DNA of 64,000 nucleotides from Clostridia bacterium (GTDB lineage Bacteria; Bacillota_A; Clostridia; Christensenellales; Aristaeellaceae): positions 3,155 through 67,154 of the forward strand of contig JAFWUC010000056.1 of NCBI GenBank assembly GCA_017518705.1. The letters are read 5' to 3'. Under the pieces are notes generated by a model. It saw nothing but the letters and a program-made list of their open reading frames with translations. It made no database searches and was not told where the DNA came from. Positions 32,368 through 41,319 of the stretch are shown one piece after another. The number at the start of each line of letters is the position of its first letter. Position 1 is the stretch's first letter. A program made the position numbers and the translations under genes.

Positions 32368-34467
32368 ATGACCAAGGGCATAAGGGAACTGGAAATAAAG
32401 AACCGATACCTGCGCAAGCGGCCGGACCTGGTGCTGTTCGGGCCCGCGGGGGAACGCCTGTGGGCGGACGCCCTGATGCGCGTGCCCGGGTTCATGGGCT
32501 GCATAGACTTTATCCACAAAATGAACTTCCCGCTGCTGTTCACGGTAGGCATCCGGGGCAGCATCGACTGGGACATGCCCTCCGCCGACTGCCTGTGGCG
32601 GCCCTGGGAGGGAGAATTCGCGTACGAAGGCGCCGGCGTGCGCTTAAGCGAAAAAAAGACCATCTCCCGGGACGACGTCGCCCTGTCACTGCAGACGTGG
32701 GAAAACATGTCCGACCGGCCCGTTGTGCTGGAGCTTATGTTCGCCGGCGGGCCGGAACAGGGGAAGATATACCGTTTTCCCGCCTGCACCCACGGGCTTG
32801 ATGTGATAATGGCCGGCCGGGCGGACAAAGGGTTTCCGGGATGGGAATACGCGCTGAAACCCGGGGAGAAGCAGCAGTTCCTTTTCGCCGCCGCCGTGGG
32901 GGTGGTCGGTGAGGAAGAAAAACTGGCGCGCCGGCTGGAGGACGTGTTCGCCCTTCCGGCGGAAGAGGCGTATTCAAAGGCGGTGGCTTCCCAGACCGGG
33001 TGGTACGAGGGCCTGCCCGTATTCGAGTGCTCCGACCCCTTCATACAGCGCTGCTTTTACTACAGGATGTACATACTGCGCTCGAACATGGCGAAGCCGG
33101 ACGCGGGTTATCTTAAGCATCAGACGCTGTACGAGGGCAGGAGCCACAGGGACGCCAAGATCCCCAATGCCCCCAGGGGCTGGGAGTTTTCAAGGCTCAT
33201 CCCCCTGTCGGTGCCCCACGCGCTTAAGGACCTTATGTGGCTGGACAAGCGGGAGGACTGCCGCCAGGCGTTTTTGTCGCTCGCGGACAGCGTGAACGAG
33301 TACGGCGCGTTCTCCGTGTGCGCGGCGGACGGGAAGGGCAAGGAGTATACGAATTACGCCGCTTGGGCGCTGTACAATTACCACCTGGTCTACGGAGACA
33401 TGGAGTTCATAAGGGAAGTCCTGCCCGCCTTCAAGCGGGACACGCTTAGCGTGTTCAGCCGCCACAAGGGGGAGAACGACAGCCTGCAGGTGTGCTATAC
33501 CCACCAGCTGACGGGCAAGGAATACCAGCCCGGCTACTGGTATTTTTCCGGCTATCCCGACAAGGTGAAGGGTACGAAAGAGGGCTATACTCCGCTTAAG
33601 CGGGTAGACTCCAGCGTGTACATGTATTTGAACTGCCTGGGGCTCAAGAGCCTGTGCGAAAAGGCGGGGGACGGGGACGCCGCGGAGTTTTCCGGTATCG
33701 CGGAGGACATCAGGGCGCAGATCCTTGATAAGATGTGGGACAGCGGGGATGGCTGCTTTTACGACCTTCACTACCAGACGGACGAGAAGGCCCGGGTAAA
33801 GCACATCGTGTCCGTGTACCCCCTCTGGGCGGACATCACGGACGAAAGGCACCTGATCCAGCTGTATTGGCTGTTCAGCCCGGACAGCTTCCTGACGGGC
33901 AGCGGCTTTGCCTCCACCGCCAAAGACTGCCCCGTGTATTCTCCCTGCGGCGGTTGGAAAGGGGACTTTTTCAAGGGCAGGGACGGCTGCATGTGGAACG
34001 GCCCGTCCTGGCCGTACACCACCTGCATCGCGCTGGACGCGGCGGCGGCCCAAAGCAAAAAGCACGGGCATAAGTTCGACCTGATGTTCGGTGGGGTATT
34101 TAAGCAATACACCCTGCAGCACTTCCGGGGCGGGGACCCGGACCAGCCGTATCTCGTGGAGTTTTACGACGCCGAAACGGGGGAGCCGCTGAGCGACGAG
34201 GCGGACTACAGCCATTCGTATTACATCGACCTGGTGGTCAGGCACATAGCGGGCATACAGCCCTGTGAGGGCGGGTTCCGCTTCAGGCCCGTGAACGCGG
34301 GGCTCGGATCCTTCAGCCTGAAGGGCATAAAGCTGCTGGGGCACACGCTGGATGCGGAGTTTTCCGCCCGCGAAGGCTACGTTCTGAAAGTGGACGGGGA
34401 AGTGCGCGCAAGGCTTGGTAAAGGGGAATACGACGGCGGGTTCATTCCGCTGGAAACGGCCTGGTGA
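32368..34467 (+). CDS. MGH1-like/GH63-type (alpha/alpha)6-barrel glycoside hydrolase
   Basis: This 699-residue cytosolic protein lacks a signal peptide. The N-terminal 200 residues resemble a beta-sandwich domain. From about residue 215 a helical barrel begins (FECSDPFIQRCFYYRMYIL), with APRGWEFSRLIP and PLWADITDERHL. The signature GCMWNGPSWPYTT is the family's conserved substrate-pocket segment. Related enzymes act on glucosides, mannosyl-glycerate or similar alpha-linked substrates. It is co-regulated in layout with the GH4 gene, so both may treat the same oligosaccharide (inference). Start chosen at the ATG after GGGGGCAGTAAAA. Confidence 0.8.
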   Translation: MTKGIRELEIKNRYLRKRPDLVLFGPAGERLWADALMRVPGFMGCIDFIHKMNFPLLFTVGIRGSIDWDMPSADCLWRPWEGEFAYEGAGVRLSEKKTISRDDVALSLQTWENMSDRPVVLELMFAGGPEQGKIYRFPACTHGLDVIMAGRADKGFPGWEYALKPGEKQQFLFAAAVGVVGEEEKLARRLEDVFALPAEEAYSKAVASQTGWYEGLPVFECSDPFIQRCFYYRMYILRSNMAKPDAGYLKHQTLYEGRSHRDAKIPNAPRGWEFSRLIPLSVPHALKDLMWLDKREDCRQAFLSLADSVNEYGAFSVCAADGKGKEYTNYAAWALYNYHLVYGDMEFIREVLPAFKRDTLSVFSRHKGENDSLQVCYTHQLTGKEYQPGYWYFSGYPDKVKGTKEGYTPLKRVDSSVYMYLNCLGLKSLCEKAGDGDAAEFSGIAEDIRAQILDKMWDSGDGCFYDLHYQTDEKARVKHIVSVYPLWADITDERHLIQLYWLFSPDSFLTGSGFASTAKDCPVYSPCGGWKGDFFKGRDGCMWNGPSWPYTTCIALDAAAAQSKKHGHKFDLMFGGVFKQYTLQHFRGGDPDQPYLVEFYDAETGEPLSDEADYSHSYYIDLVVRHIAGIQPCEGGFRFRPVNAGLGSFSLKGIKLLGHTLDAEFSAREGYVLKVDGEVRARLGKGEYDGGFIPLETAW

Positions 34468-34480
34468 GGCGGACGCAAAC

Positions 34481-34626
34481 TTGACTTTTTGCGTCCGTGA
34501 CGGTAGAATGTAAAAAGGGGACGTTCGGCAGTCCCCGCTTTCGCGCATTTATGAGCGCGAGGCAAAAACAGATCCGGCCGCTAAGGCACATACGCCCGGC
34601 GCCCCGGGCGAAAACGGAGGAAACGC
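34481..34626 (+). promoter_or_regulatory. Promoter and structured leader of the ion transporter gene
   Basis: TTGACT at 34481-34486, a 17-base spacer and TAGAAT at 34504-34509. The following 115-base leader contains GGGGAC / GTCCCC, GCGC-ATTTATGA-GCGC and a GC-rich hairpin near 34590-34612, then the GGAGGAAACGC ribosome site. The leader is long for this genome and could be a riboswitch, but no known class is recognised. Confidence 0.45.
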
Positions 34627-35895
34627 GTGAAAACACTCGCTCTGATACTGTTCGTTCTGATGTACGTGCTAATGATCGCCAAGCCCAAATACCGTCCGGC
34701 TTACGCCCTGACGCTGGCGGTCATCTTTCTGATTTCGGGCATACTGCCCGTAAAGCGCCTGCTTTCCACCATCAACTGGAACGTGCTGATGATGATAACG
34801 GGCACCATGATAATCGTCGATTATTTCATTTCGTCCCAGATGCCCAACCGCCTGGCGGAGATACTTCTGGGCAAATCCAAAAACGTCATGTGGGTGACCA
34901 TACTGATGTCGCTGTTTTCCGGCGCGATCTCCGCGTTCATAGACAACGTGGCCACGGTGCTGATAGTCGCGCCCGTGGGACTGGCCATCTGCAAAAAGCT
35001 TAAGCTCAACCCGGTGGGGATGATCCTTTCCATCGCGGTGTCCTCGAACCTGCAGGGCGCCGCCACACTGGTGGGCGACACCACGTCCATAATGCTGGGC
35101 GACTACGCGGGCATGAACTTCATGGACTTCTTCTGGATGAAGGGCCGTCCGGGCATATTCTTTGCCGTTGAGCTGGGCGCCCTGGCCACCGTGCCCGTGA
35201 TGATGATCCTGTTCAGGAAGGACAAAGAGCCGGTCTCCTCCTCCGAAAAGACGCCGGTCAGGGACTACCTGCCCACGTACATGCTGCTGCTGATGGTGCT
35301 GGCGCTCATAACCGCGTCCTTCATACCCGGCACGCCCGAAGTGATCAACGGCATCATATGCTGCTCGCTGGCGGTGGTCACGGTCATATTCGACATCATC
35401 CGCTCCGGGAAGGCGGACGGCGCGGCAAATGCTGTCAAGCACCTGGACTTCGAGACGCTGGCGCTGCTGCTGGGCCTGTTCATAGTCATAGGCGGTCTGG
35501 GCACCGTGGGCATAATAGACGACTTTGCCGGGCTGATAGTCAAATACGGCGGGAACAACGTGTTTTTGCTCTACACCATAGTGGTCTGGGGCTCGGTGCT
35601 GATTTCGGCGTTCGTTGACAACATCCCCTACGTAGCCACCATGCTGCCCGTACTGGCCGCGGTGACCTCCACGCTGGGTATACAGCCGTACCTGCTGTAC
35701 TTCGGACTGTTGACCGGCGCCACCCTGGGCGGCAACATCACGCCCATCGGCGCGTCCGCCAACATCGCCGCGGTTGGACTGCTGAAAAGGGAAGGCCACA
35801 AGGTCTCCTTCGGCGACTTCATGCGCATTGGCATCCCCTACACCTTTACCGCCGTTATGACGGGCTATCTGTACCTGTGGATCTTCTGGTCCTGA
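34627..35895 (+). CDS. ArsB/NhaD-superfamily (SLC13-like) ion transporter
   Basis: This 422-residue integral membrane protein uses a GTG start after GGAGGAAACGC. It has about 11 helices in two inverted halves, each with the characteristic re-entrant motif. The first is SAFIDNVATVLIVAPVG, and the second is SAFVDNIPYVATMLPV with GGNITPIGASANI. These are hallmarks of the ion transporter superfamily containing ArsB, NhaD and citrate carriers. Arsenite, Na/H exchange or dicarboxylate transport are all possible; no ars genes are nearby. Confidence 0.85.
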   Translation: MKTLALILFVLMYVLMIAKPKYRPAYALTLAVIFLISGILPVKRLLSTINWNVLMMITGTMIIVDYFISSQMPNRLAEILLGKSKNVMWVTILMSLFSGAISAFIDNVATVLIVAPVGLAICKKLKLNPVGMILSIAVSSNLQGAATLVGDTTSIMLGDYAGMNFMDFFWMKGRPGIFFAVELGALATVPVMMILFRKDKEPVSSSEKTPVRDYLPTYMLLLMVLALITASFIPGTPEVINGIICCSLAVVTVIFDIIRSGKADGAANAVKHLDFETLALLLGLFIVIGGLGTVGIIDDFAGLIVKYGGNNVFLLYTIVVWGSVLISAFVDNIPYVATMLPVLAAVTSTLGIQPYLLYFGLLTGATLGGNITPIGASANIAAVGLLKREGHKVSFGDFMRIGIPYTFTAVMTGYLYLWIFWS

Positions 35896-35964
35896 CGGGT
35901 AAAGGCGCCTTCTGAGCTATAAACACTTGACGGCCCCGGCGCGGCGGGTCCGAAAGGAGAAAAC

Positions 35965-36576
35965 ATGAGCGTAAATCTTATCAAAGGGCAGAAAATCGGC
36001 CTTACCGCCGATAAGGGCCTTAAAAAGATACTGGTGGGCCTGGGCTGGGACGCGGCGGAGCAGACGGGAAGCTTTCTTAAAAACCTGTTCATAGGGAAGC
36101 CGGCGCCCATAGACTACGACTGTTCATGCATACTGCTGGGAGCGGACGGCAAGGTGATAAGCGACGAGCTGAGCCGGACGGCGGTTTATTTCAACAACCT
36201 TACTGACGCCTCTGGCGCGATCGTGCACCGGGGGGACAACCTGACCGGCGAAGGCGAGGGCGACGACGAGCAGATAACGGTGGACTTGAGCCGTGTGCCC
36301 GAAAACGTGGAGCGGCTGGTGTTCGCGGTGAACATATACAACGCCAACGTGCGTGAGCAGCACTTCGGCATGATCAAAAACGCGTTCATCCGCCTGCAGG
36401 ACATGGACAGCGGCGAAGAGATCTGCCGTTTCAGCCTGGCGGACGACTATTCCGGTATGACGGGCATGATAATGGGCGAGATCTACCGCCAGGACGGCGA
36501 ATGGAAGTTCAACGCCATAGGCCAGGGACTGCGCCAGGCGAGCCGCCTGGGCAGCATAGTGAACCTGTACAGGTGA
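35965..36576 (+). CDS. terD: TerD-family stress protein
   Basis: The 203-residue TerD domain protein opens with MSVNLIKGQKIGLTADKGLKK. It then has DYDCSCILLGADGKV, with the acidic calcium-binding pattern, NIYNANVREQHFGMIKNAFI, and the C-terminal WKFNAIGQG. TerD proteins bind calcium and take part in tellurite, phage and envelope stress responses. In Bacillus several lie beside TelA-like genes; here a TelA gene lies 5 kb downstream. A GAAAGGAG ribosome site precedes the start. Confidence 0.92.
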   Translation: MSVNLIKGQKIGLTADKGLKKILVGLGWDAAEQTGSFLKNLFIGKPAPIDYDCSCILLGADGKVISDELSRTAVYFNNLTDASGAIVHRGDNLTGEGEGDDEQITVDLSRVPENVERLVFAVNIYNANVREQHFGMIKNAFIRLQDMDSGEEICRFSLADDYSGMTGMIMGEIYRQDGEWKFNAIGQGLRQASRLGSIVNLYR

Positions 36577-36616
36577 CAGGAAAGCCGCCCGCGCGGCCAG
36601 AAGTAACGAGGAGAAA

Positions 36617-37759
36617 ATGACTTCGAGAGAACGGCTGCTCACGGTTATGAAAGGCGGGATACCCGACTGCGTGCCCGTCAGCCCCGACGTGTCCAACATG
36701 ATACCCGCCCGCCTGACGGGACTGCCTTTCTGGGACATCTACCTGTACCAGAAGATACCCCAGTGGAAGGCGTATATCGACTGCGTCAAGTATTTCGGCT
36801 TCGATTCCTTCATGGACGGCTACGCCAAGATACTGTTCGAAGAGCTGGGCGAGATAGACCGGGAAGTAAGGGAAGCGGTGGTCCTTAAAAACGAGGACAG
36901 GATAGTGACCCGGAAATACCGCACGGCGAACGGCAAGGTGTTCTGGGAAAAGCAGGCCAACGTGTATTTCAGGGACAATCCCCCCGTCAGGGACATAGAC
37001 CTCGCCCGGGTGGGCGCCGACTTTATACCCTCCCATTTCGAGCCCGTGGTGAGCCAGAATCCCTACGAGGGCATAGAGGGCGAGGAACTGCTCAAACTCG
37101 CCAGGCACGAGATGGGCGACCACGGCGTGGTGGGCGTGTGGTGCGGAAGGTCCACTTTCGTGACGAATACCGAGCAGGTCTACGAATATTACGACGATCC
37201 GGAGCCGTTTATCGAGGCGAGCCGGGAATATTTAAGAAAGTCCATCATCCGCTTTGACAAACTGATGAGCCTTGAGACGAAGCCGGACTTCATCTGCACC
37301 GGCGGCTCAGGCACGCTGGTGTACCAGACCCCGGAAATGTTCAGGCGCATGGGGCTGCCCGTGGTAAAGACCATGGCGGAACTGTGTTTTAAGCACGGCA
37401 TCCACTCCTACGTGCACTCCTGCGGTCCGGAAAAAGAGCTGGTAAAGATATGCTACGAGGAAACGCAGCTCACGGTCATAGACCCGCTTGAGATCCCGCC
37501 CATGGGCAACTGCGACTTAAGGGAGATCAAGCGCCTGTACGGGGACCGCCTGGTGCTCAAGGGCAACCTGCACACCACCGACGTCATGCTCAGGGGCAGC
37601 GTAAGCGACGTAAAGGACGCCTGCCGCAGGGCGATAGACGACGCCGCGGAGGGCGGCAGGTTCATCCTTTCCACCGGCGACCAGTGCGGCAGGGACACCC
37701 CCGACGCAAACATATTCGCCATGATCGAGACCGCCCGCACCTACGGAAAATATACCTGA
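36617..37759 (+). CDS. Uroporphyrinogen decarboxylase-family protein (MtaA/CmuA-like)
   Basis: This 380-residue TIM-barrel protein starts after AACGAGGAG. Family features are the opening TSRERLLTVMKGGIPDCVPV, the IHSYVHSCGPEKELV segment where a zinc-binding His/Cys pair is expected, and the closing GGRFILSTGDQCGRDTP. The family includes heme-pathway HemE and corrinoid-dependent methyltransferases. With no heme genes nearby and the Cys-containing motif present, a methyltransferase or related role is more likely. An MFS carrier follows 24 bases later and may bring in the substrate. Confidence 0.8.
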   Translation: MTSRERLLTVMKGGIPDCVPVSPDVSNMIPARLTGLPFWDIYLYQKIPQWKAYIDCVKYFGFDSFMDGYAKILFEELGEIDREVREAVVLKNEDRIVTRKYRTANGKVFWEKQANVYFRDNPPVRDIDLARVGADFIPSHFEPVVSQNPYEGIEGEELLKLARHEMGDHGVVGVWCGRSTFVTNTEQVYEYYDDPEPFIEASREYLRKSIIRFDKLMSLETKPDFICTGGSGTLVYQTPEMFRRMGLPVVKTMAELCFKHGIHSYVHSCGPEKELVKICYEETQLTVIDPLEIPPMGNCDLREIKRLYGDRLVLKGNLHTTDVMLRGSVSDVKDACRRAIDDAAEGGRFILSTGDQCGRDTPDANIFAMIETARTYGKYT

Positions 37760-37783
37760 TCCGGGATATAGGGGAGCATATAC

Positions 37784-38941
37784 ATGAAAAACCGGCGCCT
37801 TCTCACGGCGTTCCTGCTGCTGGGCATGGTGTTTCTGTCCACGCTGTTCGCCCTGCAGGGCATACTTTTATCCAGCATAATCGACGCGTTCGGCCTGACC
37901 TCCTCGGACCAGGGGCTGCCCAACTCCGCCGCCTTCCTGGGCGGCATAGCGGCGCTTTTTATCGCCTTCGTGCTGAGCCACAGGATACCCAAGTGGACGG
38001 CGCTGCTTCTGTCTTTGGCGCTGTGCGGCGCCGCCGCGTTCTGCCTTAAGCTCGCTTCGGGCCTCATGGCGTTCATAGCCGTATGGGGCGTGCTGGGCTT
38101 TGGCATGGGCATGATGGACACGCTTCTGTCCGCGTGCATGGCGCAGCTTTACGAGGGAAAGCTCCGTATCCGCATGATGTGCTTCCTGCACACCGCCTAC
38201 GGCATCACAAGCGCGGCTGCGCCCGTGCTGTTCGAAGCGCTGATGAAACGCGGGCTCGCGTGGAGGGACGTGTACCTGTTCCCCGCGGTTTTGGCCTGCG
38301 CGCTGGTCATAGCGGGACTGCTGCTGCGCCCGGGCAGGGCGGACAGGGAGGCGGACGCGCCCCGCGCATCGGCATCGCTTAAGGCGGTAAAGCAGGCGAA
38401 ACTCTGGAACTATATGGCTGCGGCGTTTTTCCACGGCGTGTTCCTGTCGGGACTCAACACCTGGATAAACCGCTTTTCGGAAGTGTACACCGCCGCCCGC
38501 TTAGCCGTGCCGCCCATGTCCTTCATGTTCATAGGGCTCATGTGCTCCCGTATCGTGATCCCGTTTCTGCCCCTTAAGACCGAGACCTACGTGCGCGCGG
38601 CCGGGTTTGCCGCGGGGGCCGCGACGCTGGCGGGCATATTATTCCCCGAGTGGCTGAGCTCCTGCATACTGGTGTCCGGCTTCCTGTTCGGGGCGCTTCT
38701 GCCTTGCGTGCTGAGCCTCGCCTGCGAGCGCATCCCTTCCCAGCCGCTCACGTGCACCACGGCGCTCATGCTCTCGCTGTACGTCGGCCAGTCCGTGTCC
38801 TCCCCCATAATAGGCGCGCTGGAGGCGGCGGTCAGCCTGAAGGCGGGCATGGGGGTGTGCTGCTTAAGCATGGCGCTGACGAGCCTGTTCTGCCTGCCGG
38901 GCAGCGGGGAAAAAGCGCCCGGGACCGCGCTCAAGGCCTGA
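37784..38941 (+). CDS. Major facilitator superfamily transporter
   Basis: This 385-residue membrane protein has about 12 hydrophobic helices. The first half includes LTAFLLLGMVFLSTLFALQG and LGFGMGMMDTLLSACMAQLY. The central loop is basic (RPGRADREADAPRASASLK). The layout fits sugar-type MFS proteins of the FucP/YfkF kind, but the substrate is not evident. It sits 24 bases after the URO-D-family gene with a GGGAG ribosome site, so the two are probably co-transcribed. Confidence 0.85.
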   Translation: MKNRRLLTAFLLLGMVFLSTLFALQGILLSSIIDAFGLTSSDQGLPNSAAFLGGIAALFIAFVLSHRIPKWTALLLSLALCGAAAFCLKLASGLMAFIAVWGVLGFGMGMMDTLLSACMAQLYEGKLRIRMMCFLHTAYGITSAAAPVLFEALMKRGLAWRDVYLFPAVLACALVIAGLLLRPGRADREADAPRASASLKAVKQAKLWNYMAAAFFHGVFLSGLNTWINRFSEVYTAARLAVPPMSFMFIGLMCSRIVIPFLPLKTETYVRAAGFAAGAATLAGILFPEWLSSCILVSGFLFGALLPCVLSLACERIPSQPLTCTTALMLSLYVGQSVSSPIIGALEAAVSLKAGMGVCCLSMALTSLFCLPGSGEKAPGTALKA

Positions 38942-39021
38942 AAAGCCGCATTCACGTCCCGCCTGAACAGTGTGCGGACTAAAGAACTCCCCCGGCGGCG
39001 GCCGGTGAAAAGGACGCGCTT

Positions 39022-39609
39022 ATGTCAAAACTCAGATTAAGGATAACCCTGAATTCCCCGGCGGTGCTGGGCTTCGCGGCCATATGCCTGGCGGCGATGG
39101 GCCTGGACCTGCTCACTCACGGCAGGACCAACATACTGCTGTTCAGCGTCTACCCCGCAAGCCTTTTAAGTCCCCTGACCTGGCTCAGGTTCGTGACCCA
39201 CGTGTTCGGCCACGCGGACTGGGACCATCTGCTGGGCAATATGATGTATTTCCTGATACTGGGGCCCATGCTGGAGGAAAAGTACGGCACCGGGCGGCTG
39301 ATAACCGTGATGCTGGCCACCGCGCTGGTGACGGGAGTGCTGAGCTTTTTCCTGTTCCCGGGCGTCAGGCTGCTGGGCGCCAGCGGCATAGTGTTCGCGT
39401 TCATACTTTTGTCTTCCATAACCCAGGGCAGCCGGGGCGAGATACCCCTGACTTTCCTGCTGGTGGCGGCCATATACATAGGCCAGCAGCTGTACACCGG
39501 GCTGTTCATAAAGGACAACGTGTCCCAGCTCACCCACGTGGCGGGAGGCGTAGTGGGCACCGTGCTGGGCTTCTGCATGAACGTCGGGGACAGGAAGGCG
39601 GGACGTTAG
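39022..39609 (+). CDS. Rhomboid-family intramembrane serine protease
   Basis: A 195-residue six-helix membrane protease. The catalytic Ser121 lies in LLGASGIVFA and His172 in LTHVAGGVVG; the supporting HLLGNMMYFLILG with Asn is in helix 2. Rhomboids cut single-pass membrane proteins within the bilayer. No substrate is indicated by the neighbours. The start follows AAAAGGACGCG. Confidence 0.9.
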   Translation: MSKLRLRITLNSPAVLGFAAICLAAMGLDLLTHGRTNILLFSVYPASLLSPLTWLRFVTHVFGHADWDHLLGNMMYFLILGPMLEEKYGTGRLITVMLATALVTGVLSFFLFPGVRLLGASGIVFAFILLSSITQGSRGEIPLTFLLVAAIYIGQQLYTGLFIKDNVSQLTHVAGGVVGTVLGFCMNVGDRKAGR

Positions 39610-39636
39610 CCCGCGAAAACCGGATAAGGCATACGA

Positions 39637-39683
39637 ATAACACCCTTTTTCCACTTGCAATACGGGAAAAAGGGTGTTATAAT
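39637..39683 (+). promoter_or_regulatory. exoA promoter overlapping a 16-base inverted repeat
   Basis: Perfect 16-base arms lie at 39637-39652 and 39665-39680 with a 12-base loop. The -35 TTGCAA (39655-39660) sits in the loop and the -10 TATAAT (39678-39683) overlaps the end of the right arm; the spacer is 17 bases. The palindrome can be an operator, or a cruciform or hairpin that also ends rhomboid transcription. Confidence 0.65.
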
Positions 39684-39715
39684 TAAGAGTGGATTAAACT
39701 GGAAAAGGTGTTTGG

Positions 39716-40471
39716 ATGCGGCTGGTTTCGTGGAACGTGAACGGACTGAGGGCGTGCGCCGAGAAGGGCTTCGGCGAAAGCGTTGCCGCGCTTGACGCGG
39801 ACTGCGTGTGCCTGCAGGAGATAAAGCTCAAGCCCGAACAGTTCGTCAACCCTCTTGATGGGTATCAGGCGTACATCAACTCCGCCGAAAAGCCCGGTTA
39901 TTCCGGCACCGCGGTGCTGACCAGGACGCCGCCTCTCAGCGTGAAAAACGGGATAGGAGAAGACGAGTTCGACCACGAAGGCCGCGTGATCGCCTGCGAG
40001 TTCGAAAAGTTCTTCCTGGTGTGCTGCTACACCCCCAATTCCCAGGACGGCTTAAGGCGGCTGGACTACCGGATGCGGTGGGAGGACGCGTTCCTCAAGT
40101 ACCTGAAGCGGCTGGAAGAGACCAAGCCCGTGGTGCTGTGCGGGGACCTAAACGTGGCGCACGAGGAGATAGACCTTAAGAATCCCCAGACCAACCACGA
40201 AAACCCCGGTTTTACCGATCAGGAGCGGGAGAAGATGACGCGGCTGCTCGCCAGCGGCTTCACCGACACCTTCCGCCACTTCTATCCGGACAAAGAGGGC
40301 GCCTACAGCTGGTGGAGCTACCGCATGCGCGCCCGGGACCGGAACGCGGGCTGGCGCATCGACTATTTCATCGTTTCGGACAGCCTTAGACCCTGCCTTA
40401 AAGAGGCCAGAATACACACGGACATATTCGGCAGCGACCACTGCCCCGTGTCGCTGGACATAAACATTTGA
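39716..40471 (+). CDS. xth: Exodeoxyribonuclease III
   Basis: This AP endonuclease and 3'-5' exonuclease of base excision repair has 251 residues. All family motifs are present: LVSWNVNGLRAC, CLQEIKL with the metal-binding Glu, CCYTPNSQDG, CGDLNVAHEEIDL, YSWWSYRMRARDRNAGWRID and GSDHCPVSLDI with the catalytic His. Its promoter is embedded in a long inverted repeat, which suggests regulation. Confidence 0.96.
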   Translation: MRLVSWNVNGLRACAEKGFGESVAALDADCVCLQEIKLKPEQFVNPLDGYQAYINSAEKPGYSGTAVLTRTPPLSVKNGIGEDEFDHEGRVIACEFEKFFLVCCYTPNSQDGLRRLDYRMRWEDAFLKYLKRLEETKPVVLCGDLNVAHEEIDLKNPQTNHENPGFTDQEREKMTRLLASGFTDTFRHFYPDKEGAYSWWSYRMRARDRNAGWRIDYFIVSDSLRPCLKEARIHTDIFGSDHCPVSLDINI

Positions 40472-40481
40472 CGGAGGAAGC

Positions 40482-41219
40482 ATGAGACAGATCAAGACGG
40501 TACATATAAACAGCGCGCTGCCGTATTTCGGCGCGGCGATAGCAGTGGTGCTTTTCAGCCTCATCCTTCCCATATACCGCCTGTGGGCGTGCCTGCTGAC
40601 CGCGGCGATTACCGTGGGCGCGTTCTTCGCCCTGAAAGCCGCCTTCCCCGGCAGGGACGTGACCGTCGAGGAAGAGATCTTCACCGGCGACAAGGAGCTG
40701 GACGACCAGATCAAGGCCGCCCGCGCCACCTTCAAAAAGTTCCGCACCGCCGCCGAGGAAGCCAAGGACGAAAAGGTCGCCTCCTCCATACGCCGCATCG
40801 CCGACGCGGGCGAGAACGTGATAGACGAAGTGATAAAGGACAAGGGCGACCGCAGCGACGCGTACACCTTCTTCAGCTACTACACTCCCACCCTGGACAC
40901 ACTGCTCAGCTACTACAAAGGCTTCGCGCTTTCCGGCAAGGGCGAAAACGCCGCTGAGAGCCGCAGGCGCATAGAGGACTGCTTAAGCATGGTGGCGGGC
41001 TCCTTCGAGAAGTTCCAGGACAAGCTGTACCGCAACGAGGCGGTGGAGATCAAGGCCAGCGTGGACACCATGAAGCTCATGCTCTCCACCGACGGCCTGA
41101 GGACGAAAGTGTCGCCCACTGCCGATCCCATCAAGCAGCTCGAGCAGATCGCCACGGGTCTTAAGACCGAGACCGAGATGGAACAGCAGGCCAGGGGCCA
41201 GGTGATGGGCGGACACTAA
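40482..41219 (+). CDS. XpaC-like 5-bromo-4-chloroindolyl phosphate hydrolysis family protein
   Basis: The 245-residue protein has two N-terminal membrane segments (YFGAAIAVVLFSLILPIY and LWACLLTAAITVGAFFALK). A long helical cytosolic domain follows, with SYYTPTLDTLLSYYKGF. XpaC-family genes are regularly found just upstream of telA, as here, and the pair is thought to act in envelope stress. The biochemical role is not established. The start follows ACGGAGGAAGC. Confidence 0.85.
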   Translation: MRQIKTVHINSALPYFGAAIAVVLFSLILPIYRLWACLLTAAITVGAFFALKAAFPGRDVTVEEEIFTGDKELDDQIKAARATFKKFRTAAEEAKDEKVASSIRRIADAGENVIDEVIKDKGDRSDAYTFFSYYTPTLDTLLSYYKGFALSGKGENAAESRRRIEDCLSMVAGSFEKFQDKLYRNEAVEIKASVDTMKLMLSTDGLRTKVSPTADPIKQLEQIATGLKTETEMEQQARGQVMGGH

Positions 41220-41319
41220 GCGCCGCCCGGCATAACGAGGTTTGGACAGCTTAAGGCTATAAGCCCGGCTTTCAAATATACCAACACATGCATACAATGA
41301 TAGAAGGAGAGATATTACC

